A stretch of 64,000 bases of DNA from Leptospiraceae bacterium (GCA_016711485.1 JADJSX010000023.1:62001-126000), one strand, 5' to 3'. Positions 45,175 through 54,130 are shown, numbered from the stretch's first letter. Program-made: numbers and translations. Notes: generated from the sequence alone by a model not told the origin.

Positions 45175-45771
45175 ATGCTTGCTTTACTCCAAAAACGTCC
45201 AGATAAAAAATCAAGTGAAATATCTTCCGATAAACCTAGGTATGAAGGTTGGAAGGTTAGTCGAGAAGAATACCTAGATCTCGACGAGGACGGATTCAAA
45301 TACGATATGATAGAAGGAGTTCTACATTTGGCACCTAGCGGAGAATTTGAACACGGAAAATTACAAGGCGATTGGATAACGGAAATTAATTTATTTTTAA
45401 AAAATTATGTAATTGGTTTCGCAGTCACTGAGATTGATGTTTTTTTACCGGACGGTGGAGATGTAGTTCGACCAGATGTGAGCTTTCTTTTGACGGAAAA
45501 TCTACATATCGTAAAAACACATATTCATGGAGTTCCAGATTTGGTCTGTGAAGTTTTATCTGCTAGTTCTATGAAAAGAGATTTAGGAAACAAAGCCCAA
45601 CGATACTTAAAAAATGGCGTCAAGGAATATTGGATCATTTACCCAAAAGAAAGAAAACTCGAACTCTGGGTAAACAAAAACAAAAAAGAATGGGAAAAAC
45701 TTTCCACTAACGTTCTCAAAAGCACTGTCCTCAAAGGTTTCAAAATCAACCAAAAAGAATTCTTTAAATAA
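45175..45771 (+). CDS. Uma2-family (DUF820) putative endonuclease
   Basis: This 198-residue protein has the Uma2/DUF820 restriction-endonuclease-like fold. Conserved words in order are YEGWKVSREEYLDL, YDMIEGVLHLAPSG, VVRPDVSFL, PDLVCEVLSASS and YLKNGVKEYWIIYP. The Asp of RPDVSF and the Glu-x-x-Ser of CEVLS fit a PD-(D/E)xK active site. The biological role of the family is unsettled; many are found near mobile DNA. Here it stands alone between a GC-rich artefact-like tract and repeats flanking a toxin-antitoxin pair. The start at 45175 is supported by family-like sequence from residue 20 onward; earlier residues may not be conserved. Confidence 0.9.
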   Translation: MLALLQKRPDKKSSEISSDKPRYEGWKVSREEYLDLDEDGFKYDMIEGVLHLAPSGEFEHGKLQGDWITEINLFLKNYVIGFAVTEIDVFLPDGGDVVRPDVSFLLTENLHIVKTHIHGVPDLVCEVLSASSMKRDLGNKAQRYLKNGVKEYWIIYPKERKLELWVNKNKKEWEKLSTNVLKSTVLKGFKINQKEFFK

Positions 45772-45798
45772 AATGAATTCGACGTAAGGACTATCTCT

Positions 45799-45889
45799 CT
45801 AGCGGCTATTGCTTAATTTGTATCTAACTTCTCCCAAAATTTTATCCCACGAATATAATAAAAGCTTATTGCAAAAGTGAACTTTTGTT
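45799..45889. repeat. AGCGGCT-family repeat, copy 3
   Basis: CTAGCGGCTATTG, TTAATTTGTATCTAACTT, CTCCCAAAATTTTATCCCAC and ACTTTTGTTT. It directly abuts the TATACC-family copy at 45890. Confidence 0.7.
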
Positions 45890-46000
45890 TATATCATAAA
45901 AGAAATTACCCATTCGTTTTTAGAACAGCCATATTTTTGGTATTTGGGAATACCCGATTCTTTACAAAAAAGGGTAATTACTTTTGAGGAAGGGTGTATA
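45890..46000 (+). repeat. TATACC-family element, copy 4, left of HepT/MntA
   Basis: Carries AAAAGAAATTACCCATTCG, TTTTTGGTATTTGGGAATAC and AAAAAAGGGTAATTACTTTT. It is nearly identical to copy 5 at 46814-46926 and lies in the same orientation; over the inner 100 bases I count only two differences near the right end. Confidence 0.8.
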
Positions 46001-46053
46001 AACTAATCGGGAGAAATATTTCCATAATTTAGTAAATTTACTGCCTTATCTTC

Positions 46054-46377
46054 TTAAATCTTTTCTAAATCAGAAAGCAGTTCAGGAAGCGAGGTTTTAC
46101 ATATAGACCAGATTTCTCTATTATCGATAATATCATATCCATGAGAGATAATATCTCTTAGCCCTGCCATTTCACGCCAGGGGATACTTGCATTTGCCTC
46201 CCTAATTTCTTTCGAAAGTCTTTTGGTGGCTTCTCCAATGATTTCTAATTGTCGACAAACTGCTGAATATAACATAGCGTCTTCTTCAAAATCAGAAAAG
46301 GTTTTATTTTCAATAAAGTCTAGTATTAAATTACCCGCAGAACGAATATCATGTAGACTTGCAGTGTCTCTATTCAT
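46054..46377 (-). CDS. hepT: HepT-type toxin (HEPN ribonuclease)
   Basis: This 107-residue helical protein is of the HepT/DUF86 family. The HEPN catalytic motif is RDIISHGY (Arg-x4-His-x-Tyr), and the helices AVCRQLEIIGEATKRLS and IPWREMAGLRD match the family. HepT cuts RNA; its activity is blocked when the paired MntA nucleotidyltransferase adds AMP units near the active Tyr. The gene overlaps mntA by 8 bases, antitoxin first, which is the usual order. The pair is flanked by two nearly identical small repeats about 0.9 kb apart, consistent with a mobile accessory module. Confidence 0.92.
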   Translation of the reverse strand: MNRDTASLHDIRSAGNLILDFIENKTFSDFEEDAMLYSAVCRQLEIIGEATKRLSKEIREANASIPWREMAGLRDIISHGYDIIDNREIWSICKTSLPELLSDLEKI

Positions 46378-46711
46378 GATAAACTAATACTACTCCGTCT
46401 AAAATATTTTTTTTCCTGTATGGATTTTTCGATTTTTCAACTGCGCGTTTAGTTAGTAAATCTACCTTTCTTTTAAAGATAGCTTGCAAATCTTCTACCA
46501 TATGAAAGTGATCAAAGAGAGACCAGTCTGCATTGTCCTTAAAATCCACCATCACATCCAAGTCACTTTTTTCAGGGGAAAAATTTCCTGTTACCACAGA
46601 ACCAAAGAAATAAAAATCCTTTACGCTCCATTTTTTACAGAAGTTTTGAATATCTTCTTCTTTTAAGTTTATATTCTTCTGGAGATTAGGATTGGATAGA
46701 AGGGAATTCAT
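46370..46711 (-). CDS. mntA: MntA-type nucleotidyltransferase antitoxin
   Basis: This 113-residue minimal nucleotidyltransferase has the signature GSVVTGNFSPEKSDLDVMVD, the GS...DxD motif with Asp50 and Asp52 and a spacer one residue longer than the usual ten. A third acidic residue is in KVDLLTK. In type VII toxin-antitoxin systems MntA transfers AMP to the HepT toxin and silences it. Co-translation with hepT is expected from the 8-base overlap. No operator palindrome is clear upstream. Confidence 0.9.
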   Translation of the reverse strand: MNSLLSNPNLQKNINLKEEDIQNFCKKWSVKDFYFFGSVVTGNFSPEKSDLDVMVDFKDNADWSLFDHFHMVEDLQAIFKRKVDLLTKRAVEKSKNPYRKKNILDGVVLVYHE

Positions 46712-47035
46712 ATCTAAATGCTTAAATAATATGTTTATTTTTACAAGCTAATTTTGAATAATTATTTCTTTTTAAAATCATCTTCACTGATCCAACGCTA
46801 ATTGAAGCGGAAATATACCAATCCAAAAGAAATTACCCATTCGTTTTTAGAACAGCCATATTTTTGGTATTTGGGAATACCCGATTCTTTACAAAAAAGG
46901 GTAATTACTTTTGGGGAAGGGTATATAGATTATCCACATATGCATAACATTTTTTACTCCCCGCTCTTCTCCATTGAATAGTATAAGACTTATCCTCTAT
47001 ATAGATAGTTTTTGTAAAAATATGTGCAAAAATAT
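46712..47035. other. Gap holding TATACC-family copy 5
   Basis: About 320 bases between the antitoxin start and the end of a methyltransferase gene. Apart from the repeat at 46814-46926 no gene or structured RNA is seen. Confidence 0.45.
46814..46926 (+). repeat. TATACC-family element, copy 5, right of HepT/MntA
   Basis: Starts TATACCAATCCAAAAGAAAT and ends TTTTGGGGAAGGGTATAT, with TATACC-like terminal inverted repeats. Its twin lies at 45890-46000, on the other side of the toxin-antitoxin pair. Confidence 0.82.
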
Positions 47036-47836
47036 TTAGTTTCTATTTTTTTCCAATAAATATTGAACTAGTATTATCTTTTCTTCAACACCTTCGACGT
47101 TATATTCCTCAAGAGAATAATCCCTGTTGATTATTCTTAGTCCTATTTCTGCAAAATAATTTTCCAATTCCCTTCTATTTATTACGATAAAATAATGATT
47201 TTCAACACCATTAATCCCTTTAACACTTTGATGAACAAAAAAAGTTTCGCTATATTTCGTGACTGGAAATCTGACAAGGGCAACATCTTTTTTTGAAACC
47301 CTTGTCATCTCCTTAATCGATTTTTTCCAATTTAAAAGAGTGTAATGCAATGTTCCGCTACAAAAGACAATATCATAGGTATTATCATCCACTGAGATAT
47401 TATCCGCATATGACACAAAAAAGTTTCCTTCAGGGTTAATTTTTTTACATACTTCAATGATTTCCTTATCTATATCGCAACCATTATATTCAATATTTTT
47501 AAAAATAGAATCTTCTCGCTTAAATACCTTGGAATAAATCCCACTTCCACAGCCAACATCCAATAGTTTATACTGATCATTATTTATTGAGTCTTTTAAA
47601 TGTTGCTCACTGTCTGTCTCCAAAAAATAAAAGCTGTCCCTTATAGGAGGTTGTCTTAATAATTTTTCTGTATCCATTGCCTCTGAAGAAGTTGCATATC
47701 TTTTTGCTACCGTTTTAAGATCGACATATCCAGCTTTAATATCTGGCACGGAATTTATTTTTTTATATGATACTAGTAATGCTCTGTCTAAGGTTATTCT
47801 TTTAAAATCAATTAAACCTTTAATAATTTTTCGCAT
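47036..47836 (-). CDS. Class I SAM-dependent methyltransferase
   Basis: From the ATG at 47836 this is 266 residues; I prefer it over an upstream frame start because a dispersed repeat (47846-47890) covers the extra residues. Motif I is LLDVGCGSGIYSKVF; NGCDIDKEII and YDIVFCSGTLHYT give the acidic ribose contact and motif IV. The sequence resembles methyltransferases of the type seen in glycan or natural-product loci, but the substrate cannot be told. It stands alone between a toxin-antitoxin region and a TonB-dependent receptor. The ribosome site is weak (AAGAAAG). Confidence 0.88.
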   Translation of the reverse strand: MRKIIKGLIDFKRITLDRALLVSYKKINSVPDIKAGYVDLKTVAKRYATSSEAMDTEKLLRQPPIRDSFYFLETDSEQHLKDSINNDQYKLLDVGCGSGIYSKVFKREDSIFKNIEYNGCDIDKEIIEVCKKINPEGNFFVSYADNISVDDNTYDIVFCSGTLHYTLLNWKKSIKEMTRVSKKDVALVRFPVTKYSETFFVHQSVKGINGVENHYFIVINRRELENYFAEIGLRIINRDYSLEEYNVEGVEEKIILVQYLLEKNRN

Positions 47837-47845
47837 ATTTTCTTT

Positions 47846-47890
47846 CTTGCGGCTGTTGCCTAATTTGCATTCTACTTCTCCCAAAATTCT
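47846..47890. repeat. AGCGGCT-family repeat, copy 4
   Basis: CTTGCGGCTGTTGCCTAATT, TGCATTCTACTTCTCCCAAA. It lies just upstream of the methyltransferase start. Confidence 0.62.
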
Positions 47891-48255
47891 TTCTCATTCT
47901 TTTCTACAAAAAACCTTTTTGTGATGAGGAATTCATATAGATTCCAACAAAAACCTGACTTAAAAAATTGTCAATCGGATTCAAAATTCAAAAGTAATAA
48001 TTCAATATTATTTATGGCGGACGAGCCTTTGATTGAAACTATTCACTATAATAAAAGCGCTTTGTTATAATCCTTCGATTTTCTTGTGCGCAGAATACGA
48101 AATCATCTGGTTGGTACTCCTGGTGAGCAGCAGTTTGCGAGCCAAACTCAATGTCGCTCCTTAAGGGTCGCAATATAATATGTCGAACTAATACATCTAT
48201 GTAATGCCACAATACTTCCGGATAACTATGAGTTGTCGCCGATTACAATATTTTT
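47891..48255. other. Gene-free stretch with a motif shared with 25.9 kb
   Basis: CTCAATGTCGCTCCTTAAGG then GTCGCA at 48147-48172 is the complement of 25891-25916 with three differences. Nothing else is recognised in this gap. Confidence 0.42.
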
Positions 48256-50673
48256 TTAAAAACTAGCTTGAAAATCCAAAAGGAATCTTCTGCCTTCTCT
48301 AATATAATCATTTGGATATGGCAGTCTTTGGACTGTAGTTTGGTATTCATTTAACGCATTATAGACATTAAGCGCTAAATTTACATTCTCCATTATTTTA
48401 TAATTAATTCGTATATTTATATTTGTCCAAGCAGGAACATCTTTTGGTCTGTACATTGGGTATACGTAAGGATTGCTGTATTCATTGGTTTGTAGTGTTC
48501 CAGTTATAGGATCTATTTTTCCTATATCACTTGTTCTTCGGATAACAGCACCTTGTCTTTGGACTGCAATAGAAGCCTGCCAGTTTTGCCAGTTAGTGGA
48601 AATTCCAAAATTTGCTGTGCTGGCTGGTGAAATTCTTACTTCATTTGGGCTTTTAGAAATTTTTGAATCTAAGTTGTGTTCTAGGTATCTTTGGAACCTA
48701 GAATAATTTACAAAACCATTCACATATTTAAAAGAAATTAATAGTTCCGATTCTATTCCTCTATTTCCTAAAGTATAGACATTTTCTAGAACGTTAGTTG
48801 TTCCACTGTAGTCTATCACATTCTCGAATCGAGTCTGAAAAACATTCATTCTAAAATTAAAATTAGAATTTATAATCCAATCCATTGCTATATCAATTGT
48901 TTTTACTACTTCCGGACTGATTTTTCTTGGATTATTTGAGCCCGCAATATATGTATTAACCCCATATAATTCACCGACAGACGGTTCGCGAAATGCTCTT
49001 CCGCCCATAAACTTAAATGTAAGATTATTACTAAAGAAGTATATTACTCCAAATCGTGGACTTTTTTTTCGGTAAACTTTCTTTTCATTTTTAATAAAAG
49101 GTGGTCCTACTAAATTAGTGGGAATTGATTGGACAATGGAAGTAGAAATGTTCGGATCATAGATTTCGACAGTAGGAGAACCGTATAAATCTTTATGAGG
49201 ATAATAATCAATACCCCTGAAATTATTTTGTGATTCATCGTATCTAATTCCAAACGTAAATTCTACTTTTTTGTTAAATAATTTTCCTGATGTAATTTGT
49301 GTAAAAGGAGCAAATTTATAAATTGGTTTATCTTTGATCCAATCAAACATGGGATTTAGGGGCAAAGATAGATTATTCGGATTAGTTGACCCTGTTCCGT
49401 GCAGGTTTAAATCTGCATTGCTTGAATGGCTTTTATCTCCACGATAAGAAAGTTCGTTTGCTTCTATCCCTGAAATGAATGTTCCTCCATTTTCAAATAG
49501 GTAAGTTACTTGAGCTCTGCCGAAAATATCATTCAATTTTGTATTAACTTGTTCGTTTAATCCTTGCGGAAAAGATCTGTTTCCTGCCGGGTAAAGTCGC
49601 GCATTATAATCCCAAAAGTTAGATGTATACCGTATGACGTATTCATGACTTAGTTTACTCGAAATATTTTTGGAATACTTTGCAATCAATATATCTCTAC
49701 CTTCGTTATTCGGAGCATATGTATCTGGAATATTTTGCAACCATCCATTAAAATTTTCGTATGTCCAGTACTGCCTATGGTATTGGAAGGATAATCCTTT
49801 TAAACTTCCTTCGCCTTCAATTTTAGAAAATAAATAATAACTTTTATGTTTATCTTTAATCGGAAGTTTTTGAAGAAATCCAAAAACATCGGTTTTTCCT
49901 GATCCGTCAAAATTACTGAATTCATTTCCGTTTGTCTGGAAAGAATTATAACTTAATAAATAAGAAAATAGTTTGCCTGAGTTGCCAGTCATCAAGTCGT
50001 TGATTCTAGTTCCAAAATCTCCAATTCTAGTTCGTAAATTAAAAGAACCTTTTAGATCAGAACCGGAATAAGTATTCAGACTTATTACACCGTTAGTCGC
50101 ATTAGACCCATAGAGCGCAGAGCCAGGTCCTCTAATTACTTCTAATGATTTTACAATATTTAATGGTGTTAATTCTGAGGTAAGGGCTGAACCATAAAAA
50201 AGTTCATTGTGCTGAACCCCGTCTACAAGCATTAAAAGGTGATTATTATTCCAACCTTCAAATAGACCTCTAGAACTAACGGTTTGCCTTTCATTGACTC
50301 TAGAAGGGGAAAAACCAGGTAGTTGATATAGAATATCGTTAATGGAAATCCTTCCAAAATCTCGAATCTGTTTATCAGTCACAATAGAAACAATATTGGG
50401 AGCCTCACTTATTTTCTGTCGTTTTTTAGTTGAAATAAAAACGATTGTTTCTTCCAATTTAAAAAAACTTTCTTCGTTGGATTTTTCTTCCTTTATTATT
50501 TCAGAAGATTTGTTCTCAAGTTCCTTCAGTTTCTTATCTATTATTTTTTGTTCATCCTCTAACTTTTCTATTTGTTTTTTAATGTTTTCATTTTTTTCCT
50601 GTAAAGATTTAGTATCAGCTTCCTGACTAAAAATCCTGAAGTTTATTAAAATTATGAAAAAGATTAGTTTCAA
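48256..50673 (-). CDS. TonB-dependent outer-membrane receptor
   Basis: This 805-residue protein has a short signal peptide (MKLIFFIILINFRIFS, cleavage before QEAD), then an unusual coiled coil to about residue 65. A TonB-box-like LEETIVFIST, a plug domain (SEAPNIVSIVTDKQI, LYQLPGFSPSRV, LEVIRGPGSALYGSNATNGV) and a 22-strand-type barrel follow, ending in the expected aromatic residue (LDFQASF). It imports an iron chelate, cobalamin, or another large nutrient with energy from TonB. The start codon is TTG at 50673, because an in-frame TAG lies five codons upstream and AGGATA precedes it. No transporter or riboswitch is adjacent, so the ligand is open. The N-terminal coiled coil is longer than usual. 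Confidence 0.95.
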   Translation of the reverse strand: MKLIFFIILINFRIFSQEADTKSLQEKNENIKKQIEKLEDEQKIIDKKLKELENKSSEIIKEEKSNEESFFKLEETIVFISTKKRQKISEAPNIVSIVTDKQIRDFGRISINDILYQLPGFSPSRVNERQTVSSRGLFEGWNNNHLLMLVDGVQHNELFYGSALTSELTPLNIVKSLEVIRGPGSALYGSNATNGVISLNTYSGSDLKGSFNLRTRIGDFGTRINDLMTGNSGKLFSYLLSYNSFQTNGNEFSNFDGSGKTDVFGFLQKLPIKDKHKSYYLFSKIEGEGSLKGLSFQYHRQYWTYENFNGWLQNIPDTYAPNNEGRDILIAKYSKNISSKLSHEYVIRYTSNFWDYNARLYPAGNRSFPQGLNEQVNTKLNDIFGRAQVTYLFENGGTFISGIEANELSYRGDKSHSSNADLNLHGTGSTNPNNLSLPLNPMFDWIKDKPIYKFAPFTQITSGKLFNKKVEFTFGIRYDESQNNFRGIDYYPHKDLYGSPTVEIYDPNISTSIVQSIPTNLVGPPFIKNEKKVYRKKSPRFGVIYFFSNNLTFKFMGGRAFREPSVGELYGVNTYIAGSNNPRKISPEVVKTIDIAMDWIINSNFNFRMNVFQTRFENVIDYSGTTNVLENVYTLGNRGIESELLISFKYVNGFVNYSRFQRYLEHNLDSKISKSPNEVRISPASTANFGISTNWQNWQASIAVQRQGAVIRRTSDIGKIDPITGTLQTNEYSNPYVYPMYRPKDVPAWTNINIRINYKIMENVNLALNVYNALNEYQTTVQRLPYPNDYIREGRRFLLDFQASF

Positions 50674-51399
50674 GATTTGCGTATCCTATTTAGAAGATTT
50701 AAGTAAATGACAATATGGATTTAATAGATTAGACATTCTAGCTAAATTTTTTTCCTATATTTTTATATTATACCATTTCTTAAAATGAATTGTGTCTTAC
50801 AACTTCGGATATGTCGAAATGGTAAATACTGATTCACTTTTATATAAAATCTTGCGCAACGATTAAATAGAATCAGTATATATCGAGAAGTTCGTACTAG
50901 ATTATATTTCTTGGCTTTTCCTATGAATTCTATTAGATACGGTAAACATACAATAGCCGTAATATAGACAGAGCAAAAATAACTAGAACGATTCCTCAAA
51001 ATAAATGAGTGGATTGTTTTGATATACCATTAAAGTTTCTTACAATTGATAATATTTCATTCGACTTTTGGCTTTACATGCCTAGTCAATTTTAGGTTAC
51101 AGTAAGTGAAGTGGATTGCCTTAATGACATAAAAGAATCTATCTGAAAACTGTATTCGAATCATTTAGTATATACCAATTGCCAAAAGTAAATTCCGATT
51201 TAAAACTAGATAACTTTCTTTTGGCAATTGGGAATACCCTTTTGTGAAAAATAGCGGAACTTATTTATGAGAAATGGTATATAAAACTTCTTCCTTCAAA
51301 CAAACTTTTTATATGGGATCAGTATTTCCTTTATAAATAGTATGAAAAATATATGCAGATTATCCGCTACTTTACAAGAAATAAATAGTATAACCTAAC
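50674..51399. other. Long gap between the TonB receptor and PrsW-like genes
   Basis: It holds the TATACC-family copy at 51171-51282. I looked for a cobalamin-riboswitch-like core and a clear Fur box and saw neither. A 78-codon frame on the minus strand near 50.8 kb has no ribosome site or family resemblance and is not accepted. Confidence 0.45.
51171..51282. repeat. TATACC-family element, second subtype, copy 6
   Basis: Starts TATACCAATTGCCAAAAG, has TTTTGGCAATTGGGAATACC inside, and ends GAAATGGTATAT. The left arm reappears inverted inside the element (AATTGCCAAAAG / CTTTTGGCAATT), so the first half alone can fold. Its right half is shared with 10037-10103. Confidence 0.75.
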
Positions 51400-52764
51400 A
51401 TGCAATTCTTAGATCCAATTCAAATTCTATCTCTATTTATTAATGCTATAATTCTTTATGGTTATCAAAGGCACTATCATTCTTCTTTACTTTCCTCAAA
51501 AAATATAACTATCTATTTATTTACAGTTATTTTTGGAATACTTTCTGTCGTTTATACACTAGGTCTTCATCTTGTTTTCCGATCGACAGGACTAACGGAG
51601 GATATTTTTAATATTGCTTTTTTTTATTCTGCGTTTACGGAAGAGTTTGTAAAATCTTTGATCATTTTACTAATCTTATGGGTTAATAAAGTTACGGATG
51701 TTTTATATGATGGAATTTTTTATGGAATTATTCTCGGCGGAATATATGGATTTATCGAAAATATTCTTTATGTGAATTCTCTTCCCTTTTGGGCAATGAT
51801 GCTTCGAACCATTACATCCTCTCCTTTGCATTTATTAAACGGAGGTATAATGGGATATTTTTCTATGAAATTTTTTTTTACGGAAGAAAATTATAAATAT
51901 AAATTTTTAATGCAGGGATTCTTTTTATGTTATATTACGCACGCAATTTATAATTTTGCAGGATTAATGGGTGATTGGTTTCTTATTGTTTTACCACTAA
52001 TCCTAATTCACAACTTCATACTAGTTGAATTTTTATGTGTATTTGCTAGAAGTTCTCTTCCAAAATTCACTTTGGATTTAATTGATCTTTCTATTTTGGA
52101 ATACCAACTTATACGAAGATATACAAAGTATGAACTTTGGCTTTATAATTCTCAAAAAGTAGAGAATAATAAAGTTAGCCCCTTTCAAAAAGTAACATTC
52201 AGAAAAAAAATTTTTATCACTTTAGTTTTATTTATTTCCGTTGGGTTTATAGTCATCTATTTGTTTTATCCAGAACTCCGCAAATATTTATTTCAAGAAA
52301 TTCTGGTTTATGAATATATAAGTATATTCATCATCTATCCTTTTATTATTGCGGTAACTATATTGTTTGCCGGTCTTTTAAATCCTGACTTTTTTAATAA
52401 ACAAGTATTACAAGTCCCACTTATTTCCTTTTTAGATGCCAACACAAAAGAATATTCAGAAACTGCTGTTATTTTTTATCTTACTTTGTATGGATTTTAT
52501 GTGTCTTTAGAGAATCCTGAAAAATTTCTTGGAGAAGTGAATCTAAATTTTACTATAGGAAAAAAGGAATTCAATAATATAAAAGGACACGCAATTTGGA
52601 CCAATGATTATAAGGGCGAAATAGGAAACGCTAAATCCCCTTTTTCTGTTTCTGGAGCACTTGTATTATTTGATGGTTATCCGTTTTATTTAGTTCTCTA
52701 TTGGAATTGGACACGTTGGACTACACGATTTAGAAATTTATTAAAATCAATTGTATCGATATAA
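51400..52764 (+). CDS. PrsW-like intramembrane metalloprotease
   Basis: This 454-residue multi-pass membrane protein has about eight hydrophobic segments in the first half. PrsW signatures are present in order: FTEEFVKSL (Glu-Glu-x-x-Lys), GGIYGFIENILYV, SSPLHLLNGGIMG and YITHAIYNF, which supply the metal-binding Glu and His residues. PrsW of Bacillus cleaves an anti-sigma factor in the membrane. The C-terminal 200 residues are an extra part with two or three more membrane segments and a soluble tail not seen in minimal PrsW. The target here is unknown. It stands alone after a repeat-bearing gap. Confidence 0.88.
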   Translation: MQFLDPIQILSLFINAIILYGYQRHYHSSLLSSKNITIYLFTVIFGILSVVYTLGLHLVFRSTGLTEDIFNIAFFYSAFTEEFVKSLIILLILWVNKVTDVLYDGIFYGIILGGIYGFIENILYVNSLPFWAMMLRTITSSPLHLLNGGIMGYFSMKFFFTEENYKYKFLMQGFFLCYITHAIYNFAGLMGDWFLIVLPLILIHNFILVEFLCVFARSSLPKFTLDLIDLSILEYQLIRRYTKYELWLYNSQKVENNKVSPFQKVTFRKKIFITLVLFISVGFIVIYLFYPELRKYLFQEILVYEYISIFIIYPFIIAVTILFAGLLNPDFFNKQVLQVPLISFLDANTKEYSETAVIFYLTLYGFYVSLENPEKFLGEVNLNFTIGKKEFNNIKGHAIWTNDYKGEIGNAKSPFSVSGALVLFDGYPFYLVLYWNWTRWTTRFRNLLKSIVSI

Positions 52765-52839
52765 ATATTATTTCTAGGTTACAAGTAGAATGTAATTGCC
52801 ATTAACCCATTAAGAATTTGTATATTTTCTATTTTGAAA

Positions 52840-53679
52840 TCAAGGGAATTGTCTTTTTTGATCAACTACTTTAAGGAAGATTTTTTCGACAGCAATATAG
52901 GGTTGTATTTTATTTATGATTTGTGCATATTCGGGGACGTCATTTTTATTTTTAATTCGATCTTCCACTTCTCTATCAATATGAACTTCACCAACTATAT
53001 ATTCTATTTTTTTTAAGGTCTCCGGTTTTATTATTTTGAATACATGGAATTCACAACCCTCGCAGTCAATTTTTAAAAGTTTCACTTTTTCGATTTTGTT
53101 TTTTTCAAAAAATGTATCTAAAGTAATCGTACCTTGAGTCATCTGCATTGCTCCTTTGACATCCGAACAAACTCCAGAACCTCCAGAATTAGAGGGAGTA
53201 AAACATAAATTTACCTCTTTATCGTTTTCATCATAAATTGCATTAGCAAATGGCTTTACGTTTAGAACATTATTGATCTTTAGATTGTGCACTAAATTAG
53301 AATAATTTAATGGAACAGCTTCTATTGAATAAATTAATGTTTCAGGATTCATTCTGCCTATAAATGTACTTATCACTCCGACATGCGCCCCTATGTCTAT
53401 GATTACATCACCCTTTGAAAATTTAATTTTATTGATTATATCATAATCGGAAGATATTTCAGACATTACTATATCAACAGTAGAAGACGATTTTAAATCT
53501 TGAAATGAAAAACACTCTCGGGCAAAACAACGAGTTCGTTGTATCATTTCAAATGGGTCATCGTATGTATGGTACGATAAAATTTGTTTTACATTTTTCC
53601 TGATTAAAAATAAGAAAAGAATATTTGTAGATAAAATTAAAACAATAAACGCAATAATATAAAATTTATATACTTTCAT
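52840..53679 (-). CDS. Membrane-anchored FkbM-family methyltransferase
   Basis: From the ATG at 53679 (MKVYKFYII) this is 279 residues; the longer frame to 53700 runs into a repeat element and is rejected. An N-terminal membrane segment (FYIIAFIVLILSTNILFLFL) is unusual for this family. The FkbM body follows: GDVIIDIGAHVGVISTFIG (SAM loop), IEAVPLNYSNLVHNLKIN, and VKLLKIDCEGCEFHVF. FkbM proteins methylate sugars or other small groups, often in glycan and lipid synthesis. The membrane anchor suggests a substrate at the membrane. No glycan cluster is adjacent. Confidence 0.9.
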   Translation of the reverse strand: MKVYKFYIIAFIVLILSTNILFLFLIRKNVKQILSYHTYDDPFEMIQRTRCFARECFSFQDLKSSSTVDIVMSEISSDYDIINKIKFSKGDVIIDIGAHVGVISTFIGRMNPETLIYSIEAVPLNYSNLVHNLKINNVLNVKPFANAIYDENDKEVNLCFTPSNSGGSGVCSDVKGAMQMTQGTITLDTFFEKNKIEKVKLLKIDCEGCEFHVFKIIKPETLKKIEYIVGEVHIDREVEDRIKNKNDVPEYAQIINKIQPYIAVEKIFLKVVDQKRQFP

Positions 53680-53692
53680 TTGTGTAAATCCA

Positions 53693-53811
53693 TATACCAA
53701 ACGCCAAAAGAAATTACCCCTTCGTTTTTTAAAAGAGTCTCGCTATTTTGGGCGTTTGGGAATACCCTATTTTTTATAAATTGTGTAATTACTTTTGGCG
53801 AAGGGTATATA
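53693..53811. repeat. TATACC-family element, copy 7
   Basis: The cleanest copy: left TATACCAAACGCCAAAAGAA, right complement TATACCCTTCGCCAAAAGTA, so terminal inverted repeats run about 25 bases with four differences. Both ends carry TATA, which would fit insertion at TA. It lies just before the FkbM start codon, so it may carry or disturb that promoter. Confidence 0.82.
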
Positions 53812-54023
53812 ATGCATACAAAGATTTATTTCTATAAAGTCAATAAATCTTTTCGTTTACTCTTTAATTTCTATGGTGAACACCAAAATTAATTACACAT
53901 TTTTGGTTCTAAAGAATTTGTTTGTTATGTTCAATTTTAGTTTTTGGTATATATTAATTTCCGTCCCATTTAACTTGCTGAAGGATGCGTTAGTTATGGG
54001 GAAAAAACATTTTGTTCCTATCC
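53812..54023. other. Gene-free AT-rich stretch
   Basis: Short frames here have no ribosome site or family resemblance. Nothing recognised. Confidence 0.35.
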
Positions 54024-54130
54024 TATGCCGCAGGCTATTGATTTCGCTATCGCTATTAATTCATTAGCATTTTCTAATATTTTTAAATTATATTTCATTT
54101 TCGTAATTTTCCTATTTTGCGTAACATCAG
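54024..54130 (+). repeat. CTCACC-family repeat, right part (copy D1)
   Basis: CCGCAGGCTATTG, ATTAATTCATTAGC, TTTTCGTAATTTTCC and GCGTAACATCAG follow the right half of copies C and F. TTATTAA follows at 54131. The left end is missing or far diverged. Confidence 0.62.

Noticed and set aside
44863..45299. Open frames on both strands across the G/C tract, reading poly-Gly/Pro
   Set aside because: They exist only because homopolymer runs lack stop codons; there is no ribosome site or family match, and the real Uma2 gene overlaps one of them.
45890..46926. A true composite transposon carrying HepT/MntA
   Set aside because: The flanking repeats encode no transposase and I cannot see target duplications around the whole unit, so only a recombination cassette is suggested.
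50763..50999. A 78-codon minus-strand frame in the gap after the TonB receptor
   Set aside because: No ribosome site and no protein-like pattern.
50674..51170. A cobalamin riboswitch upstream of the TonB receptor
   Set aside because: I did not find the conserved B12-box core or a supporting fold.
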